Below are positions 30,881 through 39,717 of a stretch of 64,000 nucleotides of DNA, piece after piece. This stretch comes from Palsa-513 sp036510225 (GTDB lineage Bacteria > Actinomycetota > Thermoleophilia > Solirubrobacterales > Solirubrobacteraceae), in contig DATCEH010000125.1 of NCBI GenBank assembly GCA_036510225.1, forward strand, positions 182,056 to 246,055, given 5' to 3'. Position numbers and translations under genes: made by a program. The notes under the pieces are model-generated. The model did no database searches. It was not told the origin of the DNA and saw only the letters and a list, made by a program, of their open reading frames with translations. Each line of letters begins with the position of its first letter. Position 1 is the first letter of the stretch.

Positions 30881-31369
30881 GTGACGACGACGCTCGAACC
30901 GGTCTCGGTGGCGCTGAAGTTCGGCTTCATCGCCGTGCTCTATCTCTTCCTCCTGTGGGTCTCGCGCAGCGCCCTGCGCGATCTGCGCGTCGCCCGGCCC
31001 GACCGGTTCGCGGCGCCGCTGGACGGGACCGGCCTGCACTCGGCGTCGACCGGGATCGTGCAGCGGTCGAGGATCGCGCCCAGGCTCGTCGTCGAGCGGG
31101 CGCCGGGACACAGCCCGGGGATGATCTACGACATCGATGACGGCGCGGTGCTCGGACGGGGCGACGCCGCCGAGATCCGTCTGCAGGATCCGTTCGCCTC
31201 GTCGCGGCACGCGCGAATTCTCACCCAGGCGGGCGCCGTCGTGCTCGAGGATCTCGGCTCGACCAACGGCACCTACCTCAACGAGGAGCTGCTCGAGGGC
31301 CCGGCGCCGCTGCACCCCGGCGACCGGGTGCGGATCGGCGACAGCGAGTTCACCTACGAGGAGGGCTGA
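30881..31369 (+). CDS. fhaB: FhaB-like membrane-anchored FHA protein
   Basis: This is a 162-residue protein with one N-terminal membrane helix (FGFIAVLYLFLLWVSRSAL) followed by a linker and an FHA domain (about 80-160) with VLGRGDAAEIRLQDPFASSRHARI and DLGSTNGTYLNEE. The cytosolic FHA domain would dock phosphorylated kinase or divisome proteins at the membrane; the mycobacterial counterpart is FhaB/FipA. The start is GTG. Its stop overlaps the A of the pstP ATG. Confidence 0.9.
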   Translation: MTTTLEPVSVALKFGFIAVLYLFLLWVSRSALRDLRVARPDRFAAPLDGTGLHSASTGIVQRSRIAPRLVVERAPGHSPGMIYDIDDGAVLGRGDAAEIRLQDPFASSRHARILTQAGAVVLEDLGSTNGTYLNEELLEGPAPLHPGDRVRIGDSEFTYEEG

Positions 31370-32592
31370 TGCTCCGCGTCGCCGAGCACTACTCGGCCAG
31401 CGACACGGGGCGCGAGCGGCGGGCCAACGAGGATTCGTATCTCGCCCGGACGCCGGTCTTCGTGGTCGCCGACGGGATGGGCGGGGCGCGCGCCGGGGAG
31501 GTCGCGTCGCGAACGGCGGTCGAGCTCTTCGCCGCGGGACTCGACGAGCGGATCGCGACCCCGGAGGAGCGCCTCGCGCGGCGGGTGCAGGACGCCAACG
31601 AACGCATCCACGAGCTCTCCAGGGAGGATTCCCGGCGGGCCGGGATGGGCACCACGCTCACGGCGCTCCACGTCGGCGGCGACGAGCTGGCGATCGCGCA
31701 CGTCGGCGACAGCCGGGCGTATTGCCTGCGCGACGGGGTGCTCACGATGCTGACCGAGGATCACTCGCTCGTCGGCGAGCTCGTCCGCCAGGGCAAGCTC
31801 ACCGAGCAGGAGGCCGAGGAGCATCCGCAGCGCTCGATCATCACCCGGGCGCTCGGGCCCGAGCCGGTCGTCCTGGTCGACACGATGACGGTGCGGGGGC
31901 GCGCCGGAGACGTCTACCTGCTCTGCAGCGACGGGCTGACCTCGATGCTCTCCGACGAGCGGCTGCGCCAGCTGCTCGCCGCGGCCCCGACACTCGAGGC
32001 GGCCGCCGGCGATCTGATCGACGCGGCCAACCAGGCCGGCGGGCGCGACAACATCACGGTTGTCCTGTTCCGCCTCGAGGAGGTCGCCGACGAGGCGCCC
32101 GCGTTCGCCTACGACCAGCCGACCTCGGTCGGCGGACCGGCGGCGCCGACCGTCGACGAGGTTCGCCTGGCGCTCGCCGCGGCCCCACCGGTCGCGCCCG
32201 CGCCGGTACCCCGTCAACGGGGAGCACGTCCGCGCCTCCCCCGACGGCCGGCCGAGCGCCCGCGCCGGCGCCGTGAGCTGCCCGGCGTGGTCCGCCTGAT
32301 CCTCGGTCTGCTCGTCGTCTTCGGCGTGATCGCGGTCGCCTTCTTCTTCGCCAACCAGGCGGTCTACTTCGTCGGCACCGACTCGGCCGGACGGGTCGCC
32401 GTCTTCAACGGCCTGCCCTACGACCTGCCGGCCGGCATCAAGCTCTACTCGACCTACTTCGTCTCCGGCGTCACGGTGGCCGAGCTCAGCACGGCCGAGC
32501 GCGGACGCCTGCTCAACAACCAGATGCGCTCGTTCGACGACGCCACCGACCTCGTGCGCCGGCTGGAGCTCGGCCAGATATCGAGCCAATGA
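31369..32592 (+). CDS. pstP: PP2C-family Ser/Thr phosphatase (PstP-like)
   Basis: This 407-residue protein has a cytosolic PP2C domain (about 1-235): ASDTGRERRANEDSYLA, VVADGMGGARAGEVAS, IAHVGDSRAYCLRDG, LLCSDGLTSMLSD and GGRDNITVVL, containing the conserved metal-binding Asp residues. A Pro/Arg-rich linker, a membrane helix (LILGLLVVFGVIAVAFFFA) and a short outer domain of about 80 residues follow. It reverses phosphorylation by the operon's kinases. The gene overlaps fhaB by one base. Confidence 0.93.
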   Translation: MLRVAEHYSASDTGRERRANEDSYLARTPVFVVADGMGGARAGEVASRTAVELFAAGLDERIATPEERLARRVQDANERIHELSREDSRRAGMGTTLTALHVGGDELAIAHVGDSRAYCLRDGVLTMLTEDHSLVGELVRQGKLTEQEAEEHPQRSIITRALGPEPVVLVDTMTVRGRAGDVYLLCSDGLTSMLSDERLRQLLAAAPTLEAAAGDLIDAANQAGGRDNITVVLFRLEEVADEAPAFAYDQPTSVGGPAAPTVDEVRLALAAAPPVAPAPVPRQRGARPRLPRRPAERPRRRRELPGVVRLILGLLVVFGVIAVAFFFANQAVYFVGTDSAGRVAVFNGLPYDLPAGIKLYSTYFVSGVTVAELSTAERGRLLNNQMRSFDDATDLVRRLELGQISSQ

Positions 32593-32602
32593 GACACAGC
32601 CC

Positions 32603-34045
32603 ATGAACCGCCCGATCGCCCGCCTCTTCGGCCTCGTGATCGTGCTCTTCGTCCTCCTGATCGGCTTCACCTCGCGGTGGACGGTCTTCCAGGCACAGTC
32701 GCTGCGCGACAACAGCCTCAACGCACGCGGGGTCCTCGAACAGCAGCTGATCCCACGTGGTGCGATCCGCGCCGACGACGGCACCGTGCTCGCGCGCTCG
32801 ACGCGCGGGAAGGGCGGCGCGTACACCCGCAGCTATCCGACCGGCGACCTCTTCGCGCTCCCGATCGGTTACTCGTACACGAGCCTCGGGCGAGCCGGAC
32901 TCGAGTCCTCGCGAAACGACGAGCTGACCGGCCGGGCGAACGTCAGCCAGCTGAACTCCGTGATCAACCAGCTGACCGGGCACCGGCAGGTCGGCGACGA
33001 CGTCTACACGACGCTCGACCCGAAGGCCCAGCGGATCGCCGTCGCGCAGCTCGCCGGGCGCAAGGGATCGGTCGTCGCGCTCGACCCGCAGACCGGCGCG
33101 GTCAAGGTGATGGCCTCGTTCCCAAGCTATGACCCCAACCAGCTCTCCGGGGGAGAGTCGGCGCTGGCCAAGCTCGAGCAGTCGGGACAGTCGCTCCAGA
33201 ACCGCGCGACCCAGGCCGCATACCTGCCCGGCTCGACGTTCAAGGTGGTCACCGCGATCGCGGCGATCGACAGCGGCCGCTACACCCCGGACTCGGTGCT
33301 CAGCGGCGCGTCGCCGGTGACGATCTCGGGCGTCCCGCTGACCAACGACGGGGGCGAGAGCTTCGGCCAGATCACGCTGACGCAGGCGCTGACCAACTCG
33401 GTCAACACGGTCTTCGCGCCGGTCGCCGTCGCCGTCGGCAAGCCGACGATGGCCAGGTACATGAATCGGCTCGGCTTCGACGCGCCGCCGCCGATCGATC
33501 TGCCGGCCGACGAGCGGCGCCCGAGCGGCGAGTACAGCGCCGGCAAGCTGCTCGCCCCGACCTCGGATCTCGTCGACGTCGGCCGGATGGGGATCGGCCA
33601 GGACAAGCTCGAGGTCACACCGCTGCAGATGGCGATGGTCGCGGCGGCGGTCGCCAACCAGGGGACCCTGATGACTCCGCATCTGACCGACAGGGTTCTC
33701 GACAGGGACGGGCGCAGCGTCGAGCAGATCAAGCCGACCGTGTTCAGCCGCGTGATGAGCCCGCAGACGGCGACCGAGGTCGGCGAGATGATGTCCCACG
33801 TCGTCAACGACGGCGGCACCGGGACGGCCGCGGCGCTCCCGGGAATCGAGGTCGCCGGCAAGACCGGGACGGCCCAACTCGGCGCCGGAACGTCGCTCAA
33901 CCAGGTCTCGTTCATCGCCTTCGCCCCGCTCACCGACCCGAAGATCGCGATCGCGGTGACGGTCGAGCGCGCGGCCGGCCAGGGCGGAACCGTGGCCGCC
34001 CCGATCGCCAAGGCGGTCCTGCAATCCCTGCTCGGCGCCGGATAG
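32603..34045 (+). CDS. pbpA: Class B penicillin-binding transpeptidase (PbpA-like)
   Basis: This is a 480-residue membrane-anchored transpeptidase that crosslinks peptidoglycan. An N-terminal helix (LFGLVIVLFVLLIGFTS) is followed by a short dimer-like region and the transpeptidase domain with SxxK in LPGSTFKVV, SxN in TNSVNTVF and KTG in VAGKTGTAQ. The length matches actinobacterial PbpA. Normally a RodA/FtsW-type polymerase gene lies between pstP and pbpA; here the gap is only 10 bases. Confidence 0.93.
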   Translation: MNRPIARLFGLVIVLFVLLIGFTSRWTVFQAQSLRDNSLNARGVLEQQLIPRGAIRADDGTVLARSTRGKGGAYTRSYPTGDLFALPIGYSYTSLGRAGLESSRNDELTGRANVSQLNSVINQLTGHRQVGDDVYTTLDPKAQRIAVAQLAGRKGSVVALDPQTGAVKVMASFPSYDPNQLSGGESALAKLEQSGQSLQNRATQAAYLPGSTFKVVTAIAAIDSGRYTPDSVLSGASPVTISGVPLTNDGGESFGQITLTQALTNSVNTVFAPVAVAVGKPTMARYMNRLGFDAPPPIDLPADERRPSGEYSAGKLLAPTSDLVDVGRMGIGQDKLEVTPLQMAMVAAAVANQGTLMTPHLTDRVLDRDGRSVEQIKPTVFSRVMSPQTATEVGEMMSHVVNDGGTGTAAALPGIEVAGKTGTAQLGAGTSLNQVSFIAFAPLTDPKIAIAVTVERAAGQGGTVAAPIAKAVLQSLLGAG

Positions 34046-34057
34046 GGTCCGCGGCGA

Positions 34058-36016
34058 ATGCGCGAGCTTGCTGCCGATACGCTGATCGACCGTCGCTACC
34101 GCGTGATCTCGCGGATCGGCTCGGGCGGGATGGCCGACGTGTACTGCTGCGAGGACCTCCAGCTCGGCCGGCAGGTCGCCGTCAAGCTGCTCCATCAGCG
34201 CTTCGCCGAGGACGAGGAGTTCGTCGAGCGCTTCCGCCGGGAGGCCTCGAGCGCGGCGTCGCTGTCGCATCCCAACGTGGTCGGCGTGTTCGACCGGGGG
34301 GAGTGGGACGGGACCTACTACATCGCGATGGAGTACCTCGACGGCCGGTCGTTGAAGGCCGTGATCCGCGAGGAGGGGCCGCTTTCCCCGTCGCGGGCGA
34401 TCGAGATCGCGGTCCAGGTGCTGGGAGCGACGCGCTTCGCCCACCAGCGGGGGGTGATCCACCGCGACATCAAGCCGCACAACGTGATCGTCGACGCCGA
34501 GGGCCGGGCCAAGGTCACCGACTTCGGGATCGCCCGGGCCGGCGTGTCGGAGATCACCGAGACCGGCTCGATCATGGGCACGGTCGAGTACCTCTCGCCC
34601 GAGCAGGCCCAGGGGCACGCGGTCGGCCCGCAGTCGGACCTCTACTCGGTCGGCGTCGTGCTCTACGAGATGCTCACCGGACGCCTGCCGTTCGAGGGCG
34701 ACTCGGCGGTCACGATCGCGCTCAAGCAGATCTCCGAGGCGCCGGTCCCGCCCAGCGCGTACAACCAGGCGGTCTCAGCCGAGCTCGACGCGATCGTGCT
34801 CACGGCGCTCCGGAAGGACCCCGCCCACCGCTTTGCCGACGCCGACCAGTTCCTCGCGGCGCTGGAGGGCGAGCGCGAACGGCTGCGCTGGCCGGCCTCG
34901 GACCGCACGGCCGAGTTCGCCGTTCCCGCCGCCGCGGCGTCCTGGGCCCCGGCCGCCGGCGAGCCCTACGTCGAGCCGGCCGCTTGGGGTACGCAGCAGC
35001 CCCCGCCGGACGGCGCGTCGCCGCCCGGCCGCCGGCGTCCCGCGCTGGTGTGGATCGCCGGCGGGGTGCTCGCGGTGGTCCTCGTGATCCTGATCCTCGC
35101 GCTGGCTCTCAAGCCGGCCGCCAAGCTCCACGTCCCGCGGGTGGTCGGGCGGACCGAGGCCAATGCCGTGGCCGTGCTCCAGAAGGCCGGCTTCGATCCG
35201 GTCCCGGCGCTCGTCACGACCAAGCAGCCGACGGGGACCGTGATCGGCCAGTCGCCGAACTTCGGCGCGAGCGCCGCGAAGGGGTCGATCGTGCAGATCA
35301 CGGTCTCGGGGGGCCCGGGCACGACGCTCGTGCCGAACGTCGTCGGCAAGGGCCAGAACGCCGCCAAGAGCGCTCTCACGAAGGCCAACCTGGTCGACGT
35401 CCAGACGATGCTCCCGTCGTCGACGGTCCCGCTCAACCATGTGATCTCGACCAACCCGGCCGCGAAGATCTCGCTCCCGGTCGGCAGCTCGGTCGCGGTC
35501 GACGTCTCGAGCGGACCCGAGCAGTCGGCGGTCCCGAACGTCGTCGGCAAGCTCCAGCCCGCGGCGATGACCCTGCTCCAACAGGCCGGATTCACCTCGA
35601 CGGTGACGACGATGGACTCCTCGCAGCCGCCGGGTACCGTGCTCGCCCAGTCGCCCCAGGCCGGCACGAACCGGCCGTCGGGGAGCTCCGTGGCGTTGAC
35701 CGTCGCGAAGGCGCCGAAGACCGTGACCCTCCAGTCGCTGGTCGGCGAGAGCGCGACCGAGGCCACCTCCGCGCTCAGCGCGTCCGGTCTCAAGCCGACC
35801 ACGACGACCCAGGCGGTGACCGATCCGGCGCAGAACGGCAAGGTCGTCTCGCAGTCACCACCGGCTGGGACCAAGGTCAAGAGCGGCGACACGGTGACGC
35901 TGGCGATCGGCAGGTTCTCCGGGACGACGACGCCGACCACGCCGACCACGCCGACGACGCCCACCACCACGCCGACGACACCGACGACGCCGACCGTGAC
36001 GACACCCGCCCAGTGA
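34058..36016 (+). CDS. pknB: Ser/Thr protein kinase with PASTA domains (PknB-like)
   Basis: This 652-residue receptor kinase has a cytosolic domain (about 1-280) with RIGSGGMADVY, VAVKLL, HRDIKPHN (HRD 135-137), DFG at 155-157 and SPEQAQG, a Pro-rich juxtamembrane part, a membrane helix (LVWIAGGVLAVVLVILILAL, about 330-350), and four outer PASTA repeats (about 355-630: VPRVVGRTEANAV, VPNVVGKGQNAAK, VPNVVGKLQPAAM, LQSLVGESATEAT). PASTA domains sense peptidoglycan or lipid II. The end is a repetitive Thr-Pro tail. The stop overlaps the ddl GTG, so the two are likely coupled. Confidence 0.95.
   Translation: MRELAADTLIDRRYRVISRIGSGGMADVYCCEDLQLGRQVAVKLLHQRFAEDEEFVERFRREASSAASLSHPNVVGVFDRGEWDGTYYIAMEYLDGRSLKAVIREEGPLSPSRAIEIAVQVLGATRFAHQRGVIHRDIKPHNVIVDAEGRAKVTDFGIARAGVSEITETGSIMGTVEYLSPEQAQGHAVGPQSDLYSVGVVLYEMLTGRLPFEGDSAVTIALKQISEAPVPPSAYNQAVSAELDAIVLTALRKDPAHRFADADQFLAALEGERERLRWPASDRTAEFAVPAAAASWAPAAGEPYVEPAAWGTQQPPPDGASPPGRRRPALVWIAGGVLAVVLVILILALALKPAAKLHVPRVVGRTEANAVAVLQKAGFDPVPALVTTKQPTGTVIGQSPNFGASAAKGSIVQITVSGGPGTTLVPNVVGKGQNAAKSALTKANLVDVQTMLPSSTVPLNHVISTNPAAKISLPVGSSVAVDVSSGPEQSAVPNVVGKLQPAAMTLLQQAGFTSTVTTMDSSQPPGTVLAQSPQAGTNRPSGSSVALTVAKAPKTVTLQSLVGESATEATSALSASGLKPTTTTQAVTDPAQNGKVVSQSPPAGTKVKSGDTVTLAIGRFSGTTTPTTPTTPTTPTTTPTTPTTPTVTTPAQ
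35923..36006 (+). repeat. 9-base Thr-Pro coding repeats at the pknB 3' end
   Basis: About eight imperfect copies of ACGCCGACC/ACGCCGACG encode a Thr-Pro-Thr-rich tail on the outer side of PknB. Copy number is likely variable between strains. Similar low-complexity tails occur in the zinc-ribbon protein at 54340. Confidence 0.8.
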
Positions 36017-36996
36017 GAGTCGCGGTGCTTGCCGGCGGTCGCTCGTCCGAGCACGCCGTCTCGCTCGCGTCGGCCGCCGGCGTCCGGGCCGGACTGGAGG
36101 CGGCCGGACACGAGGCGCTGGAGGTCGTGATCGGCCGTGACGGGCGCTGGGCCCACGACGGCGGTGAGCTCTCGCTGACGGCGGCCGGCGGCCTGCTCGG
36201 CGCCGATGTCGTCTTTCCGGTCCTGCACGGCCCATACGGTGAGGACGGCGTCGTCCAGGGGCTGCTGGAGTGCCTCGACGTGGCCTACGTCGGGGCCGGC
36301 GTGCTCGCCTCGGCGCTGTGCATGGACAAGGTCCTCGCCAAGGACCTGCTCGACGGCGCGGGCGTGCCCCAGGTCGCCTACCGAGCCGTCCGCCACGCGA
36401 CCTGGCGGCGTTCGCCCGGGGACGTCCTCGGGTCGCTCGCCGGGCTCGGCCTCCCCGTCTTCGTCAAGCCCGCCCGCCTCGGCTCGTCGGTCGGGATCGC
36501 GAAGGTCTCGGTCGCCGAGGAGCTGCCGGGCGGTCTGGAGCAGGCCTTCGAGCACGACCCGCTGGTGATCGTCGAGGCGATGGCGCCCGGGCTCGAGATC
36601 GAGTGCTCGGTGCTCGGCGGGGAGCTCACCCGGGCGTCGCGGCCGGGTGAGATCGTGCTGGGAGCCGAGTGGTACGACCTCGCGGCGAAGTACGAGCCCG
36701 GCGGCATGGAGCTCGTCGTCCCGGCGCGGATCTCGCCGACCGCAGAGCTCCGTGTCCGCGAGCTCGCCTGCGCGGCGTTCGACCGCTTCGACGTCAGCGG
36801 CCTGGCGCGAGTCGACTTCTTCGTCGACGGCGAGACCGTCCTGCTCAACGAGCTCAACACGATGCCGGGCTTCACCGCGACGAGTGTCTACGCGAAGCTC
36901 TGGGAGGCGACGGGGATCCCCTACGCCGAGCTGGTCGACGAGCTCTGCCGGCTCGGGATCGAGCGCCACCGGCGCGAGCGTGAGTATCGCTTCTAG
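36013..36996 (+). CDS. ddl: D-alanine-D-alanine ligase
   Basis: This is a 327-residue ATP-grasp enzyme that makes D-Ala-D-Ala for the peptidoglycan pentapeptide. Motifs are AVLAGGRSSEHAVSLASA, LHGPYGEDGVVQGLLE, VKPARLGSSVGI, and the C-terminal LLNELNTMPGFTATS. GTG 36013 overlaps the pknB stop; a longer in-frame reading upstream is shadow of the kinase. Its stop shares the CTAG at 36993-36996 with the convergent kinase gene. Genetic coupling to the PASTA kinase suggests coordinated wall synthesis. Confidence 0.94.
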   Translation: MRVAVLAGGRSSEHAVSLASAAGVRAGLEAAGHEALEVVIGRDGRWAHDGGELSLTAAGGLLGADVVFPVLHGPYGEDGVVQGLLECLDVAYVGAGVLASALCMDKVLAKDLLDGAGVPQVAYRAVRHATWRRSPGDVLGSLAGLGLPVFVKPARLGSSVGIAKVSVAEELPGGLEQAFEHDPLVIVEAMAPGLEIECSVLGGELTRASRPGEIVLGAEWYDLAAKYEPGGMELVVPARISPTAELRVRELACAAFDRFDVSGLARVDFFVDGETVLLNELNTMPGFTATSVYAKLWEATGIPYAELVDELCRLGIERHRREREYRF

Positions 36997-38624
36997 GTCC
37001 CGGCTGGCCCGGTCGTCCCGGTCGTCCCGGTCGACGTCGTGGCGCCCGTGGCACCCGCCGGGGCGGCCGGCGCCGAGGCGTTGCAGTGCTGGGCTGTGCA
37101 CTGGTAGAGCGTCACCTCGTTGAGATCGGCGCTCTGCTTGGCGGCCGGGAGCTGGGTGATCCAGACGAGGTAGTAGCGCAGGCGCCGCCCGCCGGTGTCG
37201 AGGCTGATCTGCTGCTTTGTCGAGACGACCTGGTCGCTGGACTCGACCCGCTCCCAGCCGAGGGCGCTCAGCGACCCGGCGGCCGTCGCGGCCGCGGGCG
37301 TCGGCGGGTCGACCGGGCTGTTGCTCGCCCAGATCTGCACGACGAAGCCCGGCGTCTGGGTCTGCACGACGATCGCCCGGGCGTCGACCCCCGGCGCGGC
37401 GTCGACGTAGACCCCGGTTCCCGGCTTTCCGAGCTGGCCGGGGTCGTTGTAGGTGAACGTCGACCAGAACGTGTTCGGGTCGCCGTCGACGGTGAACTGC
37501 AGCTGATTGACGTGCTCGGGCGTCCCGTAGGGGTTGTAGCCGTGGGCGGCGTCCTGGGCGAGCGGCACCGCGCTCAGCGCGGCCGGCGGCGAGATGTTCG
37601 GGGGTGCGCCGATCCCGCGGTGGGTGTGGTCGGCGAGCACGGCGACCACGATCAGCGCGATCGCCCCGAGCCCGGCGAGCGTGACGGTCAGGCGCTTGGG
37701 GTCGCGCATCCGCAGCGGCAGCCGCCGCCGGGCCGAGCGCGGCAGCGTCCGCAGGACGGTCGTCGCCTCGCCGGTCGCGTGCCCGCTGCGGACCGTCTCG
37801 ATCGCCAGCGACTCCGAGAGGTCGGCGATCATCGCCGCGGCGTCGGGGTAGCGCCGGCGGACGTCCTTGTCGGTCGCCCTGTCGATCACCGCGGCCAGCC
37901 CGGCCGAGACCTCCGGGCGGCGCGCCTGGACGTCGGGCAGCTCCTCGCGGACGTGCTTCATCGCCACGGCGACCTGGTTCTCGGCGCTGAACGGGACCTC
38001 GCCGGTCAGCATCTCGAACAGCACGACCCCCAGCGCGTAGATGTCCGACTGGCCGGTCACCGGCCTGCCGAGCGCCTGCTCGGGCGAGACGTAGTCGGTC
38101 GTCCCGAGCACCCGTCCATCGGCCGTCAGGCCCGCCTCGGTGAGAGTCCGGGCGATCCCGAAGTCCGTGATCAGGGCGCGGCCGTCGCCGTCGATCAGGA
38201 CGTTCTGGGGCTTCACGTCGCGGTGGACGATGTTCGCCTCGTGGGCCGCTCCGAGCGCTCGCGCCAGCTCGATCGCGTAGGCCACGGCCTCGGGGACCTC
38301 GAGTCGTCCGAGCCGGCGGATTCGCTGCTTGAGCGTCTCGCCCTCGATGTACTCGAAGACGATGTACGGCGTGCCGTCGTCCTCGCCGGCGTCGATCACC
38401 GTGACGATGTGCGGGTGGCTGAGCCGGGCCACGGCGCGCGCCTCGCGGCGGAAGCGCTCGAGCGGGTCGGAATCAGACGCGACCTCGCGGTTCAGCGTCT
38501 TGACCGCGACCTGCCGCTCGAGCACGATGTCGAAGCCGCGGTAGACCCGCGCCATGCCGCCGATCCCGACCTGCTCGTCGAGGCGGTAACGGCCGTTGAG
38601 CAGGGTGCCGGTCGGGGCTCTCAT
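36993..38624 (-). CDS. Ser/Thr protein kinase with outer discoidin-like domain
   Basis: This is a 543-residue protein. The kinase domain (about 1-275) has QVGIGGMARVYRGF, VAVKTL, HRDVKPQN, ITDFGIAR and SPEQALG. After a membrane helix (LTVTLAGLGAIALIVVAVLA, about 318-338) the outer part (about 350-510) contains YNPYGTPEH, DGDPNTFWST, and YYLVWITQLP...LNEVTLYQ, a discoidin/F5-8-like beta-sandwich pattern that typically binds carbohydrate. Two cysteines near the end may form a disulfide, followed by a Thr/Gly/Ala tail. It converges on ddl with shared stop bases. No PASTA domain is present. Confidence 0.88.
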   Translation of the reverse strand: MRAPTGTLLNGRYRLDEQVGIGGMARVYRGFDIVLERQVAVKTLNREVASDSDPLERFRREARAVARLSHPHIVTVIDAGEDDGTPYIVFEYIEGETLKQRIRRLGRLEVPEAVAYAIELARALGAAHEANIVHRDVKPQNVLIDGDGRALITDFGIARTLTEAGLTADGRVLGTTDYVSPEQALGRPVTGQSDIYALGVVLFEMLTGEVPFSAENQVAVAMKHVREELPDVQARRPEVSAGLAAVIDRATDKDVRRRYPDAAAMIADLSESLAIETVRSGHATGEATTVLRTLPRSARRRLPLRMRDPKRLTVTLAGLGAIALIVVAVLADHTHRGIGAPPNISPPAALSAVPLAQDAAHGYNPYGTPEHVNQLQFTVDGDPNTFWSTFTYNDPGQLGKPGTGVYVDAAPGVDARAIVVQTQTPGFVVQIWASNSPVDPPTPAAATAAGSLSALGWERVESSDQVVSTKQQISLDTGGRRLRYYLVWITQLPAAKQSADLNEVTLYQCTAQHCNASAPAAPAGATGATTSTGTTGTTGPAGT

Positions 38625-38823
38625 CGCGTCGGTCGCATTCGTCTACTCATATTGTGCGCTGATCCGTGTTTCGGATGTGTCGTAATGCGAAACGCGCCGC
38701 GACCCCGGGAGTCGCGCACCCGGTCTGCGGGATACCCCGTTCGGGGGGCCCCGTTCCACGCGGCGGCCCGCCGGCCGCGCTCGGGCCGGCGCCACGCGGC
38801 CCCTCGCCTCGGTCGGACCAGGC

Positions 38824-39717
38824 TCAGGATCTGCTCGCCGCGCCCGCCGGCGGGCGCACCCCTCGAGCACCTCGCCGGCGCAGCCGGGCGAGGACGACGC
38901 CGGCGAGCGCCGCGCGATACGCCGCGCAGGCGAGCAGCGAGACGGGCCGCGACCGGCGCTCGAGCAGGCGACCGGCGGCCAGCGTGGAGAGGAACGCGGC
39001 GGCCGCGCCGCCCACGACCGGGCCCCGTGCCGCGGCGCCGTGGCGTGGCGAGCTCACCGCCGGCGTGCCGCGCACGGTACCCGCCCGGACCGACCGCAGG
39101 CCGCGCAGGCCGACGGCGCCGAGGATCACCGGCAGGCCGCAGTCGCGCGAGAGCTCGTCGGCCGCCCCGCGCCCGAAGCCGCGCGCCCGGGCGGCGGCCA
39201 GCGTCGCCCCGTTTCGGGAGATCCCGGGTACCAGCGCGGCGGCCTGGGCCAGGCCGAGCAGCAGGCCGTCGAGCGGCCCGGCGTCGCCCGCCCGGCGCCG
39301 CGACGGGCCGAGCAGGTCGGCGAGGGCCAGAGCCAGCGCCCCGGCGAGCAGGCCGCCGGCGATCCGGGGCGGCGTCCCCAGCCGCTCGATCCGCGACTCC
39401 AGCGCCAGCCCGGCGAGCGCCGGAGGCCCGAGCGCGAGACCCAGCACGAGCGCCGCCCGCCGATCCCGCGGCAGGGCCGCTGGGGACGGCCCCCGGCGCG
39501 CGCCGAGCAGGAGGGCGGCCGCCGTGCCGGCATGCAGCGCGACCTCGAAGTCCTTGCGGAATTCCACGTCGAGCTCCGGATAAGACCAGTCAGCCAGCCA
39601 CCCGATCAATGTGACGTGGGCCGATGACGAGACCGGCAGGAGCTCGGCCGGGCCGTGTGCCAGGCCCAGCCAGACGGCCTGGCCCAGCGGGAAGCCCGCC
39701 TGGCTAGAGCGCTCCAT
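38824..39717 (-). CDS. uppP: Undecaprenyl-diphosphatase UppP (BacA-like)
   Basis: This 297-residue polytopic protein dephosphorylates undecaprenyl diphosphate to recycle the lipid carrier used in wall and glycan synthesis. The two BacA signatures are visible: LAHGPAELLPVSSSAH near the N-terminus and LVPGISRNGATLAAA in the middle, with FRKDFEVALHAGTAAALLL between. About eight helices are predicted, and the C-terminus is Arg-rich. It overlaps the DedA gene by 14 bases. The 199 bases upstream of the kinase start hold no gene. Confidence 0.9.
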   Translation of the reverse strand: MERSSQAGFPLGQAVWLGLAHGPAELLPVSSSAHVTLIGWLADWSYPELDVEFRKDFEVALHAGTAAALLLGARRGPSPAALPRDRRAALVLGLALGPPALAGLALESRIERLGTPPRIAGGLLAGALALALADLLGPSRRRAGDAGPLDGLLLGLAQAAALVPGISRNGATLAAARARGFGRGAADELSRDCGLPVILGAVGLRGLRSVRAGTVRGTPAVSSPRHGAAARGPVVGGAAAAFLSTLAAGRLLERRSRPVSLLACAAYRAALAGVVLARLRRRGARGVRPPAGAASRS

